Source: Lytechinus variegatus
Lineage: Eukaryota; Echinodermata; Echinoidea; Temnopleuroida; Toxopneustidae
NCBI RefSeq assembly: GCF_018143015.1
Contig: NC_054741.1
Coordinates: forward strand, 54,265,048 to 54,329,047
Reading direction: 5' to 3'
DNA length: 64,000 nt
In this document: positions 43,844 to 58,125 of the stretch, one piece after another
Position numbering within the stretch: position 1 is the first letter of the stretch
How the letters are laid out: each line of letters begins with the position of its first letter
Notes under the pieces: model-generated
The model's input: only the letters and a program-made list of their open reading frames with translations
What the model was told of the DNA's origin: nothing
Databases searched by the model: none
Translations under genes and position numbers: made by a program

Positions 43844-45013
43844 GGGCCCGCATTCTGAACTCTGGTTTACATTAAACCCTGGTTTAAAGTTGTGGTTAAC
43901 TATGGAGAGCCAATTGGGGCACAATTCCCTAACAGTAGGGGAAGGCGGGGTAAGTTGAGCATAGGGGCAAGTTGAGCCACCAGCCCCAGGCCAATAATGA
44001 ATGAGTCAGACATTGTGGTGTGTCATGTATTGATGACCCATAGCATAACCCCTAACCCCACCACATTGTTTTCCACTTTGAAACAAAAAGCAGTTTTTTA
44101 GAGGGAAAAGTATGAATTTCAGCCAAAAAAGTAAAAAAGAGTGTGAAATAGATAAGTACTTTATTCACACACACGCCTTTAAATATAGTAAAGACATGAT
44201 AACAACATTGTTAGTCCAGGTATGGATCTTCATTCTTGTCATAGTCTTTTATATGATAGATGCATAATAAATGTGTGGATACAAAATTATCGCACTAAGT
44301 TCGGACTGGGGTAAGTTGAGCCTAACAGCATGGGGCAAGTTGAGCCATGATAATTCTTATGGTAATGTATCTTAAAAAACAAACCATAAAAATCGATTGA
44401 AATGCAGGCTGAAAGGAGCAAATTTACATGACTGCTCTTTTCCTTTTAAAGGATGTTAGTATTATAGAGAATTAGCAAGTGAAAAGACTTTAAACAAAAA
44501 ATTGACATGCTGGTTCTCCCTCATTCATTTTGTACATAGTTTTTGTGGCTCAACTTACCCCCAGACGGTGGCACAACTTACCCCATATATGGGGCAAGTT
44601 GAGCCATTTGACATCGTTTTTTTCAAAGGTCACGATGACTTTCAGTGTGGGGGTAGAAAGTTATATGTAGGTGAAAAACGTTTCCCAAGAATCAAATTTA
44701 AAGGCAAGGTACTTATTTCTACAATAGTACTATTCATATCAATTCTAACATGCAAAATGCAAAAAGTGTCACAACTTACCCCGCCTTCCCCTACACATCC
44801 AATTTATCAACTCATATGACACCCAAATTATTCATAATTATCTAGGAATAAAAACTGAAGTACATGTATTTTTCTTCATTATGAAAGCAAAAAGAAATAA
44901 AATAGTGAACATACATGTGAGATATAAAAAATATACAGAATTTTTGGCTTCCTAAACTTTTAGCACAGAGTTAGACCATGGTCTAACTTAAACCTGACTT
45001 CAGAATACTGGCC
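43844..45013. mobile_element. Palindromic element carrying a nested element
   Basis: The outer left end GGGCCCGCATTCTGAACTC is mirrored by GACTTCAGAATACTGGCC, with TTAAACC/GGTTTAA-type words inside each end. It is interrupted by 43938-44790. Confidence 0.65.
43938..44790. mobile_element. MITE with GGGGAAGGCGGGGTAAGTTG inverted ends
   Basis: Perfect roughly 20-bp inverted ends, GGGGAAGGCGGGGTAAGTTG and its complement, flanked by TA on both sides. Inside, GGGGTAAGTTGAGCC and GGGGCAAGTTGAGCC recur several times in both orientations. Fragments of the same end occur at 54793-55022 and 55342-55412. Confidence 0.82.
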
Positions 45014-47530
45014 ATAGCATTTTTATTAGTGTTTATTGATACTATCAGTATATTATCATTCAATAATATCATAAGAAACGTATGATTTGTCATGTGAGAA
45101 AAAAACAAACTGTGAAATTATGAAAATATATCTTATTCATCATGGGGTTTATAATCTCTCACAAAATTTACAACGAATATTAAATATCAATGTTAAACAT
45201 TTTATTCTGAGTCAATATATGCAGGCAAACTATCAGAACTACCCACTGAAGTATATACGCAGTGCAAAGTTGTTTTGTTTTCTTAACATAAGAAGTGTCC
45301 CCAAAATCAGAAGTATGTGAACTTGTAGAACTTTGACTTCAAAGACTGATACTTCTGTATTATGTCCTTCAAATCCCCCCCCCCCCAAAAATTAAATTAT
45401 GAAAAAAGAAGAGATATAAGTCATCAGAAAGACATTATATTTAACTCTAATTAAATTCTTCACAAGTACAACCTTAAATAAGATTCAATCAATCCCTGAG
45501 CGATAGTTGTTCAATTGAATTGATCAACTGAGCCTGGAGAACACACAGACCCAATAACTATATGATGGATCTTCACAGTGGATTTTACATCATTATGGTC
45601 AGTGGATTCAACCATCAAATTGTGTTGTATGATCAATTTGCTCGGCTTTATCTTCTGGGGACCCTGGTATTCATGAATGTTACCTGCACTGATATGTCAG
45701 CTTCAAAAACACATTTCAGATTTTTTAATTGTTTTTTTATGCTACTTTGGTAAATGTTAGAAAATGACAACCTGTCAGTGGAAACAAACAAAAGCTTCAA
45801 AACATTGACCTTGAACAAAAAGAATTTATGCATAAAAGAGCCAAAACCTAAAGTAGAAACAACAACAAACAAACAGCCAAAATTCAGCTAATTCATTTGA
45901 TTTAATCAAATGCTGAAGGGCCGGAAGAAACTGAACAAGGTTTTTATATAACCCCAGGGACCAGTGGGGGAGAAGGGGAGGGGGGTAAAATATATTTCTA
46001 TATAAAGTGGAAATGCTAAAAAAGATCAAGAAATAAATCTTGCCAAATTCAACATTTTGTCAATGATAAACTTCAGAGAAATCTTCAACAAGCTGTAGAA
46101 ACTACAGTGTTGAAAAAAGCCCTGTGGCACCTTTCTGGGCAAGCACTGCGTGTGACTGAGGTTGCCTGGAGGTCTCTGCAGATGCCGCACATATGCTTTT
46201 CACACTGCATTTCCTTAACCCAATACTATCCTCAACCCCGGACTATCCTTAACCCCACACTATCTTTTTTTTGTTCACACTGTCTTTCTTAACCCCAGAT
46301 TGTTTGCTTAGCCGGGGTCAAAGCCCAACACCAGACTATCACACAGCTTATGAATTTTGATGATTTTACCATAAAGAGCATGATTAACGTGCAATTTCGA
46401 CTTCTGTGATTGGCCAATGCTTAGCCCCTCTTTTCCTTAGCCCAGTTTCATTTCATACTGCATCTCTTAGCACCGCAATTGTGGTGTTAGCACCACAATA
46501 AGCCGGCTTACCCTGCTTTTTTGCAGGGCCAGATAGTACCGTACTATTTACCATGCTATCCCACTTTGCTAAAGTGTAAAACAAAATGTGTATAATAACA
46601 CAAGTAGGTGTTATATAAACACTCAACAACGGTGTAAAATGCATAATATAAGGTCCTCTGTATACACTGATGGTGCAGTTTCAACACAAGTGTTTTTGAA
46701 GTGTATCGTTCTCCATCATGAACTATAAGAATAAGAAGATAATTATAATTCAGAGATCTCTTGACAAAATGTGGTTCTTTCTTAAAGTATTATTAAAATT
46801 TCTTGGAGCGCTATGGGGGTAATGAGGAAGACTTATTAGCTCCACCTAGATAACATCATCCATGATAAAAGAGAAACTAAACTTAATTGAAATATAGAGT
46901 AATAACCAAAATGTTATCAATAGATAAGCAGTTCATAAAAGATGAATGAGGAAAAAACAAAATGAAAACTATACAACAACATAATGCGGTCACTATTCTT
47001 GACATTGGTTGAGACATGCCCCTGCGATGTGTACAAACAAGTGCCTCATCAGCCTTCTTTTTTCTCTAAGTTCTAATGATTCAAATAAAATAAAGATAAA
47101 TATGTATATCTGCTGTAATATAATTGATTTTGTAGGATTTTACACTTTATTTCCCAAGATCTAGTGAGAAATAACAAAGATAATCATATGCGTAGATACA
47201 TGTATAAGAAGGAAGAAAATGTAGATTCAACGAACAACAATAATGCTTGTAACAATATGCAAAATATACATGTATTAAAACTAAGGAATTTATAAATGCA
47301 CCGAAATGGATAGAATAAAAGTATAAGATCTCTGATACAATTATCTGCATACATTATAGCTCAACAGTAATATTAGGCACCAATTTACATATAAGTTTGT
47401 ATATAATATTCATGTACAAGAATAAGAACTTGCTTTGGTTCATGGTTTCAGTTGAAAAGTAATGGTATCCTCTCAAATATACCCCTTAATATCTATACAG
47501 ATAGCATAGTAATTCTCAAGATGAGCTCAT
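45014..47530. other. Intergenic, repeats only
   Basis: No gene recognised. The stretch 46200-46520 has repeated TTAACCCCA/TAGCCCC words and an ATTGTGGTG/CACCACAAT inverted pair. About 46560-46700 is a weak relative of MITE family A (GGTGTTATA, GGTCCTCTGTATACAC). Confidence 0.45.
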
Positions 47531-47549
47531 CAAGTCTCAACAACCAATA

Positions 47550-47905
47550 AGTGATGAATGAGTGAGTAAGTAAGTGGGTAATTAAGTAAGTGACTAAGTA
47601 AGTAAGTTAGTAAGTAAATTAGTAGATAAGTAAGTAAATAAGTCAGTCAGTATTAGTAAGTAACAGTTCCATGAAAGAGTTCATTGAAGAGGCAATTCTT
47701 TCTTCCTTTATCAATCACAAAGCATAGCTTCGGATTTTATGCCTCTTGTGGCGATGTGGACTTACCCTGGGTGACGTTTCATAAAGTTGGTAAGTGGGTA
47801 ATTAAGTAAGTTAGAAACAGTCCAATGGAAGAGTTCATTGAGGCAATTCTTGCTTCCTTATAAAGCTTGGCTTAGGATTTTATGCCTCTTGTGGCGAGGT
47901 GGACT
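47550..47905. repeat. (AAGT)n array and a 149-bp tandem duplication
   Basis: 47550-47650 is degenerate (AAGT)n. The following block with GAGTTCATTGA and TTTTATGCCTCTTGTGGCGA occurs twice, near 47667 and 47817. Confidence 0.75.
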
Positions 47906-48909
47906 AGATTAATGCCTGACTGGAACATATTTTTAGGTGCTCAGTTGACTACATACTGTAGGGATGTCACCCAGCCATGCATCAAGTCAGAAATTACTCA
48001 AATATATGTTAAAGGTTCATGTTATATCAAATATACCACACGTGCATCTAAACATGTACAAAAATATATTTAAAGATAATGTAAATCACTACTTAGATTT
48101 TTGTACAATATGCACTGTGTGCCATGCATATTACTCTTGCATAATCATTCTGGAATGTTATTGTAAATGATTTCTTATCAAATGCATCGGGGGAATAAAA
48201 ATTCATACCCTCTTTTTATTTTACATAATTATCATGCTTATTTATAAAATCTATCTTCATAGTTGTTACAGAATTGTGTCACTCCTCGGTGTCTTATAAA
48301 CCCATGTCACGCATCTCTCTCTCCCCCAGCCCTTCCCCCTTTCTCTCTCCCCCTTCCTCACTTTTCATATTTCAAAATATCTTAAATACAAGTAGCAGAG
48401 TCACAGGAAATGCAATTTTTACAAAAGAGTGTGCAGCTTTGTAGACACTCAGCTCTCATAAATGAATTTGATCACCTTCGAGAACCACTGCAAGTGGTAT
48501 TGTCTTGAAGAAGAAATGAAAGTCCAGTAGGGACACGCAATATGGTCATCTCCGGATCTGTTATCATGTGCTCGGCCTGAAGAACTTCAAGCGCTCTCCA
48601 TCATATCGAAATGAATATTGCTTTTAAACTTCTCATCAAAATCTCCTGTGGAAGCATACTTGTATATATAAATACTGCCCTAGACATACAAAATAAAAGG
48701 CGGTCTTCAAGAGTACGTCGTCCTCTTGCACACTGGGGGTAACAATTCAAGGGACACCAACTGGCGGTCTTGTGGTCATTCCCTATATGTGGTCACTAAA
48801 AGCAAGTTTGATTGTATCAGAATGGGTCACAAAACTAACCACTGATCACATGGTCACATGGTTGCAGTCACTCACGCGAAACGATTTCTCTCCCTTCCAA
48901 CAACTTTTG

Positions 48910-49271
48910 TCATTCCCCCGATCCAGATGTGGAATTTTTCCGCTGCACATGGATAGTTCTAGCCGATGATTTCAGGCTGTTGGGCCCCGACTGCTGGCCG
49001 GGGTGGCTATTCATGACCTTACCGTGGTTGTAAATGAAGAAGATCACCATGGCTACGAGCTGAATTCCGGCAAGAATGAAGAAATAGTACGCAAGGTCCC
49101 CATCGTTGATGTTGCCACGGTCCTTTGAGTTGAACCATCCTATTTTGGGAATAGCCAGTAGAGCCACCAGAGCGCTGCCACACAGGGATCCGATGCCGTT
49201 GGACAGGCAGAACAGACCCATGATCAGCCCTTGCATGGATTTAGGTGCATGAGAATAGGCAAATTCCAAAC
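48910..49271 (-). CDS. Transporter last exon
   Basis: Acceptor TTCTTGTAG, starts with GT that completes a Gly codon, ends in TGA at 48910-48912. Encodes LEFAYSHAPKSMQGLIMG, two hydrophobic helices, GNINDGDLAYYFFILAG and a polar C-terminal tail of about 40 residues. The nearest plain AATAAA (minus, 48215-48220) would give a roughly 690-base 3'UTR. Confidence 0.93.
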
Positions 49272-52200
49272 CTACAAGAAAAAAAGAAGTGCAATTGAAA
49301 AACAATATACCGGTAGATATCTAAAGGGGAAGGTCACCAAGATGTGAAGTTGGTTTTAATAATAATTATATTATTAAAAAAAAAAACCCAGAAGAAACAT
49401 ACATGAATAACGCATTGGTAAAAAAAAATCAAAAGAATAAACATAGAGAGTTTCTTGATTTTCAAAGTTTTAGTTTTGTCCTGAGCAGCTCCCCAAAATA
49501 TGATTTCCTCAGAAAATTTGACAAGGGTTTCATGATCATCTGTGCATTACATCTTCAGACAAATCTTTTCATACATGCTTCTAGGAGAATATTTAATCAC
49601 AGTAAACGTTTAAAGATGAGAATTTAATCCAACAAATATCCAACTAAAAGAAAGCAAAAAAAAGAAAAAATCAATAATTCTGATACAAAATGATGAATAA
49701 TCAGCAAATTGAGACAGATCTTAACCAAGAAATAACAAATTACCAGATACAGAAAAATGTTCTTGATATCTAATTGGTGATCTTCAGAAGTTGTATTTTT
49801 TTAAAGAGAGATTTCACCATTTCAACATTATCATCAACATGACCAGGGGCCCGTTGCATGGTAACTTTGCCATCAAATTGTAACTACCATGGTGACAATG
49901 CTCAACAGCCAATCAAAATCAAGGATTCCATGCAAGTTACCATTGGATGGTAAAGTTACCATAATGGTAAATTTTATGCAACTCGTCCCAGGTAACGATT
50001 AAGGTTGTTGTTTTTATCTCATAATTCTTGCTCACTGCAAGTTTTGCTCTATATTCATTTTCTAGTCACAATAGCCAGTATTTGACAAATTCAACTGAGA
50101 AGGAAACAATGAAGACTGTTTAAACACTGATCCGATGAAATATCCAATTACTAACATGGCATGTATTTCATCATCATTTGAAATTTTGCTGGCGTGGAAA
50201 GACTTTATTTCTTTAATTATGGGAAAATCTTTTTTAAATTTTCTTTAATTAAATTTCAATTATTAGACAATCTTATCTAAATAATGTCCTATTCAGACCC
50301 AATCGCTCTATCTAAAATAAATGAGGCCATTTGTGTCAAAGGGAAGAGTATCTAAGTTAATAGTTTTTTTCAAGCGTGGGGACCGTTTCATAAAGCTGTT
50401 TGAAGTCAAGAGCGACTGGTGAACCCTTCTTCAGCACTAAACCATCGCCAATTCAATACCATGTACCCCAAAAAAGGATCACCAGTCGTTCTTAAAGTCG
50501 CTCTTAACTTACGAACAGCTTTATGATACACCCACCAGGGTCCCATTGCAGAAAGAGTTGCAATCAATCGCAACTCTAAAAATCATGCGCACCTTGATTT
50601 TCAAACAATCAACAGCGCGCATTTGGGACTTGTGTTTAAACGCAACACTTTCTGCAAAGGACCATCTAACTAACTGCGTATATCTAACAGATCATCTAAC
50701 TTTTTGAAATTACAATTCCCATGGACGATGAGACTTCCTAGATATCATCTAGGAGTTGAACTTACCTGCTACACTGGCCAGTACTTCACTAATCCCAATG
50801 AGTATATACTGAGGAATCTGGTAGAAGATCCACATGTCTGCTGCATTGTAGCTGTCATTAGTGTTCGGCATCGTCTCGTTCACGGTGCAGTTTGGCACGT
50901 TCTTGACGCAGTGCTTCCGTGCCAGCTCCAACCCTCCGGCAGTCAGCACGGACAGCATGCTGAAGATCATTCCGAAGAGGATGCGGTAGAAGAGGGAGAT
51001 GTTGTATCCCCTCCGGATCAGGCGAGGGTAGATGCATCGATCAAGGATGGGCAGGAGGAGGATCACCACCACAACGTCAAAGAGGCTGAGCCATGCTACG
51101 GGAAACTGTAAAAAAAATGACACGTACATATAGAACAAAAATAAGTACTCCCCAAGACAAGATAGCTTAACTCTCTTATGAAAAGGATTCAAGCAAGACA
51201 ACTTGGTACAGTATTCCTACACCTACTGACTAGCATACATTAGACATGACAACGTGATCAGCATCTCAGTATTATAAAGGCTGAAAATCAGTATTTTGGT
51301 ATAAAGAACATCAATATTTTCACAGAAACACCATAGGACAATACATATACTAAAACCTTAGAAAGCAGTTATTTGAATGAAAGCACCAGTATTCTTTCTT
51401 TTTTCCCAACTCACTGAAAACCAGTACTACTTGGCAGCTCTGATACATAAAGTGATCAGCTATATCATGCATGAATGACAACATATGTATAAACGCAAAA
51501 AATTATTGTCAATGTCATTTTTCACAAGTCACGATCTGACTCTTTTTTTCAGAATTTATTGACATGAAAAGGAGAGTAAAGTTATAAGAAAGGTGAATAC
51601 AATTATTGTGCCATTTCAAATTACATAAATGTTATCTATCATAGACATTCTATTATAGAGGGTATATCTTCACATATCCTCACTTTATGGCCTTCCATCT
51701 CAAAACCTGCAAGTCGCCCAAAATATTTCAGTGTGAAAAAAAAATTATGCTGTAAAATGGTATAGAGCTTGTGAGAGCTTCAAAGAATCGGGAGAAAACA
51801 AAGTTTGAAATTTGGGTTAACAAACTGTGCATGCTATAAACATAAATCCAGAAAAAAAAATGGTATCAAAGACACCTTTGTACCTACATTCTGGCTTAAC
51901 TGCAAATTTGATGGAATGGAGAAAAAGATTTTGGAGACCATAAATTACTTTATATGACACCTATATATATATCCTTGTCATTTGATTGGTTGTTTGATAT
52001 CGTTCATTCAGCCCATTTTACAATGACGTCATCAACCGTGCAATTTTAGATCCATTCATCATGCAATTTTGGATCCATACAATTTTCTCCATTGCACTCG
52101 CGCACCGGCACTGCATGCGGCTGCAGGTATCAGCAGTGCCCATGTTGTAATGACGTAACAATCAACATACCGAACTGGCACTGCATGAGCATGTTTTGCA

Positions 52201-55200
52201 TTGAAATTCATAAATTTCATATGAATAAAAAAATCAATTTTTAGGTGTCATGTAAACCAAATAATGAATTTTTTTATTCGTGCAATTGACAGAATACTTC
52301 ATTCAGTGAAAGATGAAATAATGATCCATTCAACTCGGCTACACCTCGTTCATCTTTCACCTCATGAAGTATTCTGTCCATTGCACTCATAAACATTTAT
52401 TATTTGTATAATGTTGGCTAATTACAGAAAACCTTGCCTGGCAACTTATTGTTAGCTTTAAGGTGGAGGGTGACAATAATGAAATGCATACCATTTTTCA
52501 GCGCAATCATTCAGTAGGGAGTGTAGATGGGTGTTAAAACCTATCCATAAATGTACGTCCTGAATTGCCTTAAAAGGCCATTTTCATTAGGGTCAGTACA
52601 CAAAAACTTGGAATGGAGAAAAGGATTTCGGAGACCATTTATGAGAACTAATGTTTACTTCTAGGAGACAGATATTTTATATAGGCCTACATGTATGTGT
52701 ATTTTATATCTGACTACCCAAAGAGCAAGGGGTATGTTGACTGCTTTAATTAAAACATACCTGTAAATGAAAATGTATGGAAACATTCATATGACAAGAT
52801 CTCAATCATCTTCTGATACAGTATAATAGTCCCAACTTTTCGCCAATACTTAAATTATTTTTAAGAATATTCCTTCCCCATTATAGGCAACAAATAAAGT
52901 TCAGTGATTTTTCCTACCTAGAATTGGTATAAGATGGTGAATCAACGCATATTTTTTGTGATTCAGCCACATCAATTTATTACTCTTGGGAATGGGGTAG
53001 GTAGAAGGAATACTTTTTGACTCTTGAATTGTTATAATTAAAGGTGTGAGACTCAACAGCGAGAGCCTGTTGGACTAAATGCGATAAAAGTTCGGACAGC
53101 ACAAATTGACCGAACTCTTGATCGTTATTTACGTCGGGTCATCGCAGTTCTTTTCTCCAACAATCCCAATTCCTAGACTCTTTGGTCTCTTGATTGCTAA
53201 ACCAAAATAACCTCTGTGAAGTTACATGTTTCAAAATGAAAACATGCAGTTCACTTCTGGTTGGTTAGTCCACTAACAAACGCTCTCCTATATTAGACCT
53301 CAAGAAATGCCGGCGTCTATTATGTAACACCCCCAGGCATGCAGCCGAGTGATTTCCTCATGATTTGTCAATGGAAGGTCACTTTAAAGCCATTGCATAT
53401 GTACTCACGTTGAATGGAGAGGGTGCTGAACTGTTGTGTTTTGGTATCATAAACCTCATATGAAGACCTTGGAGTACATATGTACTCTGCATCTATATGA
53501 TGAAACAAAAAACAAACAAAATCAAAGAACATATCAGGACAGGGCTATTTCAGATGCAGTGAGGACCGGGGGAGGGAGTGGAGTGACATGATGGCCCCTT
53601 CAGATCTCAGCCGCCATTTGTGCAATTGTGTCACGATTTGGCAGACAAATTCTGAACAACATAAACTATAAGCCAGTATAAAAAAGAAATTCATGAAATA
53701 TGTGAATTATTATGAATACATGATATGCAATTTTTTTCATTGAAAAAAATCATCATTTGCATATCAAACATCAAATTACACTCAAGATTTCCATTTCTTT
53801 CCAGATGTCATCTTTGTGATTTTGTACTTTAAATACATGCTGTATTGTATTCATCAGCAGATGCCTGATAAAATCTTTGAACATGATCAAATCTTTAATG
53901 AAAATTGATGCCATGAAAATAAAAAGAGTGGAATGCCTCTGGCAGTCTCACCTGCATTATGTGATTCAATATAGCAACAGTTCTGACTTTGAGAACTACT
54001 AGTATAAAGTAATTATTCACAAAAACACCATTCATATAATGATATGATACTATGTTCATTGACACTAAATGACATTTGACCTTGATCAAATGACCAAAGA
54101 CTTGTCAGTGATTTTTATTACCCTCATGTCCACATTTCATAAACTATATCCATAAACTTTTAAAATTATGATGGTAATTAAAAAAAAATACTCCCAACAC
54201 GGCCAAAGTTCATTGACCCTAAATGACCTTTGACCTTGGTCATGTGACCTGAAACTCGGGCAGGATATTAAGTAATACTTCATCACCCTTATGGCCAAGT
54301 TTCATGAACTAGGTCCATATAATTTTTAAGTTATGATCACATTTTAAAACTTAACCTTGGTTAAGATCACCGGTGTCAGAAAAGCGGCGCCTATATTCTT
54401 GCTCTGTTATGCAGGCAAGGCAATAGAAATCAGAGGAAGAATCTCAATACCTGTAGTCACATATTTCAGCCTGAGTCTTCCAATGAAGGATCATTATACA
54501 GACCTGAAAGTAAACCATCCAGTATGGAATGAGAACAAGGAAGACACCAATGACTTTCTTGAGACTCTTGACATCCTCTACCATTGAATCATGGAAACTT
54601 CCTCCATATCGCTTCTTAGCCATGTCAAGGAAAGTCACCTTGGGACAGGATGACAGCATGTGACTATTAGAGAGAAGAACAAACAAAGTATCAATTTAAT
54701 GATTATCAACACTATAAATAACAGTCAATTAAACAAAAATAATAATGTGGAGCATTGTGGCCCAGTGGATTTCTTATTTCTTTAAAGACATGTCTGGGCA
54801 AAAAGCACTGATCTATTTTACACCCTTTTTACTTTTTTGGCTGAAATTTGTATTTTCCCTCTAGTACTTTTTGTTTCAAAGTCGAAATAGATGTGGTGGG
54901 GTAAAGGGTTATGTAATGGGTCATCAATACATGACACCACCACAGTGTCTGACTCATTCATCATTGGCCTGGGGGTGGTGGCTCAACTTGCCCCTATGCT
55001 CAACTTACCCCGCCTTCCCCTACATAAAAAAACTTTGGTAATCTTTGACTTTTGACCTCATGACTCCAAAATCTAACCCTTCCAATATTGAACAGAGTTT
55101 GAAGTTGACCATTAAATTGTTTTTCCTTGAAGATACAGAAATGTGCTTTCCTTGTCTTGTACCTCCAAAATGTCTGTCTTTTATATTAAAGGTATATACT

Positions 55201-58094
55201 GTCTACAACCACAGGTTAAAGGTGAAGTTCACCCTGAAGAAAACTTTGTTGCAAAAATAGCAGAAAAATAATTAAAAATATTGGTGAAGGTATGAGAAAT
55301 CTGTTAAAGATAAAGTTATTAGAATTTGTAGTTTTGGATTTGACTCATTCATCATTGGCCTGGGGGTGGTGGCTCAACTTGCCCCTATGCTCAACTTACC
55401 CTGCCTTCCCCTACATAAAAAAAACTTCGGTAATCTTTGACTTATGACCTCATGACTCCAAAATCTAACCCTTCCAATATTGAACAGTTTGAAGTTGACC
55501 ATTAAATTGTTTTTCAGTTAACAGAAGAACAAGATATTTTCAGGTACATGCAGGCCAAAATGATGATTTCTGTGACCTTTGACACCATGACCCAAAATCT
55601 GATAAGCGTTCACACTATACATAAAGCATTATAACCATCATGAAATCAACGTTTGCCATGTACAACAAAACTTATTTACCATTAAAATGAGGAAATACTA
55701 CAGGGAAACAAAAGAAAGAACATACTCGAGAGGAAGTGAAACATAATACTTCTAAACATATCATTGGTCTTTATTTATGAACATAATCAAGTTTTCCTTC
55801 TATTGTCAGTCACATGCCAATGAACTCATATCCATCATCGTGGTTAATTGTAGATATCATGGTTTCATATTGTTGCTTTCATTCATTGCTGTTTGCTTTG
55901 TGAGATAATAAACCTTTCAAATTTTATACCACAATTATAATAATCAAACTCAGGACTAGATTGGTCTTTTGAAATATCAGCAAATCTCTATTAAAAAGAC
56001 TTACAATCAACAAAAATGATTTTTTTTTCTTTCTTGTTAATTTTGTATAATTTTCTGAACCAAAGATGATTGAACATGTTTAGGAAAAATATCAATTTAT
56101 TACAAAATCACATATGGCCAACAGTTATAAGGTGCAATGTAGTACTACACTTGATCAAAAGTCATCTATTGATTTTTTTTAACAAGTGCACACCTAGTTA
56201 GAAAGAATGCCTATAGCATTTTCATTTATTTGATAAAAGAGCATTGTCGATTAAAATGCCTTGCTCACAGGCATAGGTGCCACGGCCGGGAATCGAACCC
56301 CTGACTTTCCATGTACAGTCAGGTGCCTTAGACCACTTGGCCATGGCACCTCCTTGATGATACAGAAATGTGCTTTCCTTGTCTTGTAATGTATCTCCAA
56401 AATGTTGTGTCTTATACTGTCTATAACCACAGGTTAAGTTCACCCTGAAGAAAACTTCGTTGTAAAAATAGAAGAAAAATAATAAAAAATATTGGTGAAG
56501 GTATGAGAAATCCGTTCAAGATAAAGAAAGTTATTAGAATTTGAAGTTTTGGATTTGTGAAATTATAAACAAGCGTGTGCCCCATATGTTATGTAATATA
56601 AATGCATGAATTTCATTTTTTTAGTGGTTCCTGATGACTTATTGTTTTCTTTCATGATCGGGTATGAAGTGATTGTGTTTACTGATATAAAAAGGTAGGT
56701 AAATTATCTGAGAAAATGATATTTCATTGATTTTTTTACCATTGTAGGAATGCTGCTTGCATATGACGTCACAAAGCAAATTATTTAAATTCTGATAACT
56801 TTTTAATTCTTTGATGGATTTATCTCAAACCTTTGGCAATATTTTTTATTACTTTTTACAAAAAAGTTTTTGTCAGGGTGAACTTCCCATTTAAGCCCAA
56901 GAGGGAGAGTACAAGTGCTACACTACTGTACAATGTACATCCGAGGAGATATCACCTCCACCTATCTCCTTGGTACATCCTTTATACGATGCCTGCTTCA
57001 ACACTGGAGGAAAAACAGTACCCCGAATGATGATCCCAACCCTGTAACAAGTGGAATGCCTCTGGCCGTCTCACCTGCACCACGCGGTTCAATATAGCAG
57101 CAGTGCTGACTTTGAATACTACTCTAACTCGCACAGATGTTCAGTGATACATGGTTACTCTTATGTCCACTTTTTATGAACTAGACCAATAAACTTACAG
57201 AGATATGATGGTTATTCAACAAAAAACCCCAACATGGCCAAAGTTCATTGACCTTACATGACCTGTGACCTTGATCATGTGACCTGAAACTCGCACAGGA
57301 TGTTCAGTGATACTTGATTACTCTTATGTACAAGTTTCATGAATCAGATCCATAAACTTTCAAAGTTATGATGGTAATTCAACAGATACACCCAGTTCGG
57401 CCAAAGTTCATTGACCTTTGACCTTGGTCATGTGACCTGAAATGCGCACAGGATGTTCAGAGATACTTGATTACTATAATATCCAAGTTTAATGAACTAG
57501 ACCAATAAACTTTCAAAGTTATGATGGTAATTCAACAGATACCCCAATTCGGCCAAAGTTCATTGACCCTAAATGACCTTTGACCTTAATCATGAGACCT
57601 GAAACTTGCACAAAATGTTCAGTGATGCTTGATTACTATTATGTCCAAGTTTCATGAATCAGATCCATAAACTCTCAAAGTTATGATGGGAATTCAACAG
57701 ATATCCGCAATTCGGCCAAAGTTCATTGACCCTAAATGACCTTTGACCTTGGACATGTGACGTGAAACTCATGCAGGATGTTCAGCGATACTTGATTAAC
57801 CTTATGTCCAAGTTTCATGAACTAGGTCCATATATTTTCTAAGTTATGATGACATTTCAAAAACTTAACCTCAGGTTAAGATTTCGATGTTGATCCCTCC
57901 AACATGGTCCAAGTTCATTGACCCTAAATGACCTTTGACCTTGGTCATGTGACATGAAACTCTAATAGGATGTTCAGTAATACTTGAATAACCTTATGGC
58001 CAAGTTTTATTAACTAGGTCCATATACTTTCTAAGTTATGATGTCATTTCAAAAACTTAACCTCAGGTTAAGATTTGATGTTGACGCCGCCGTC

Positions 58095-58125
<31 letters not shown>

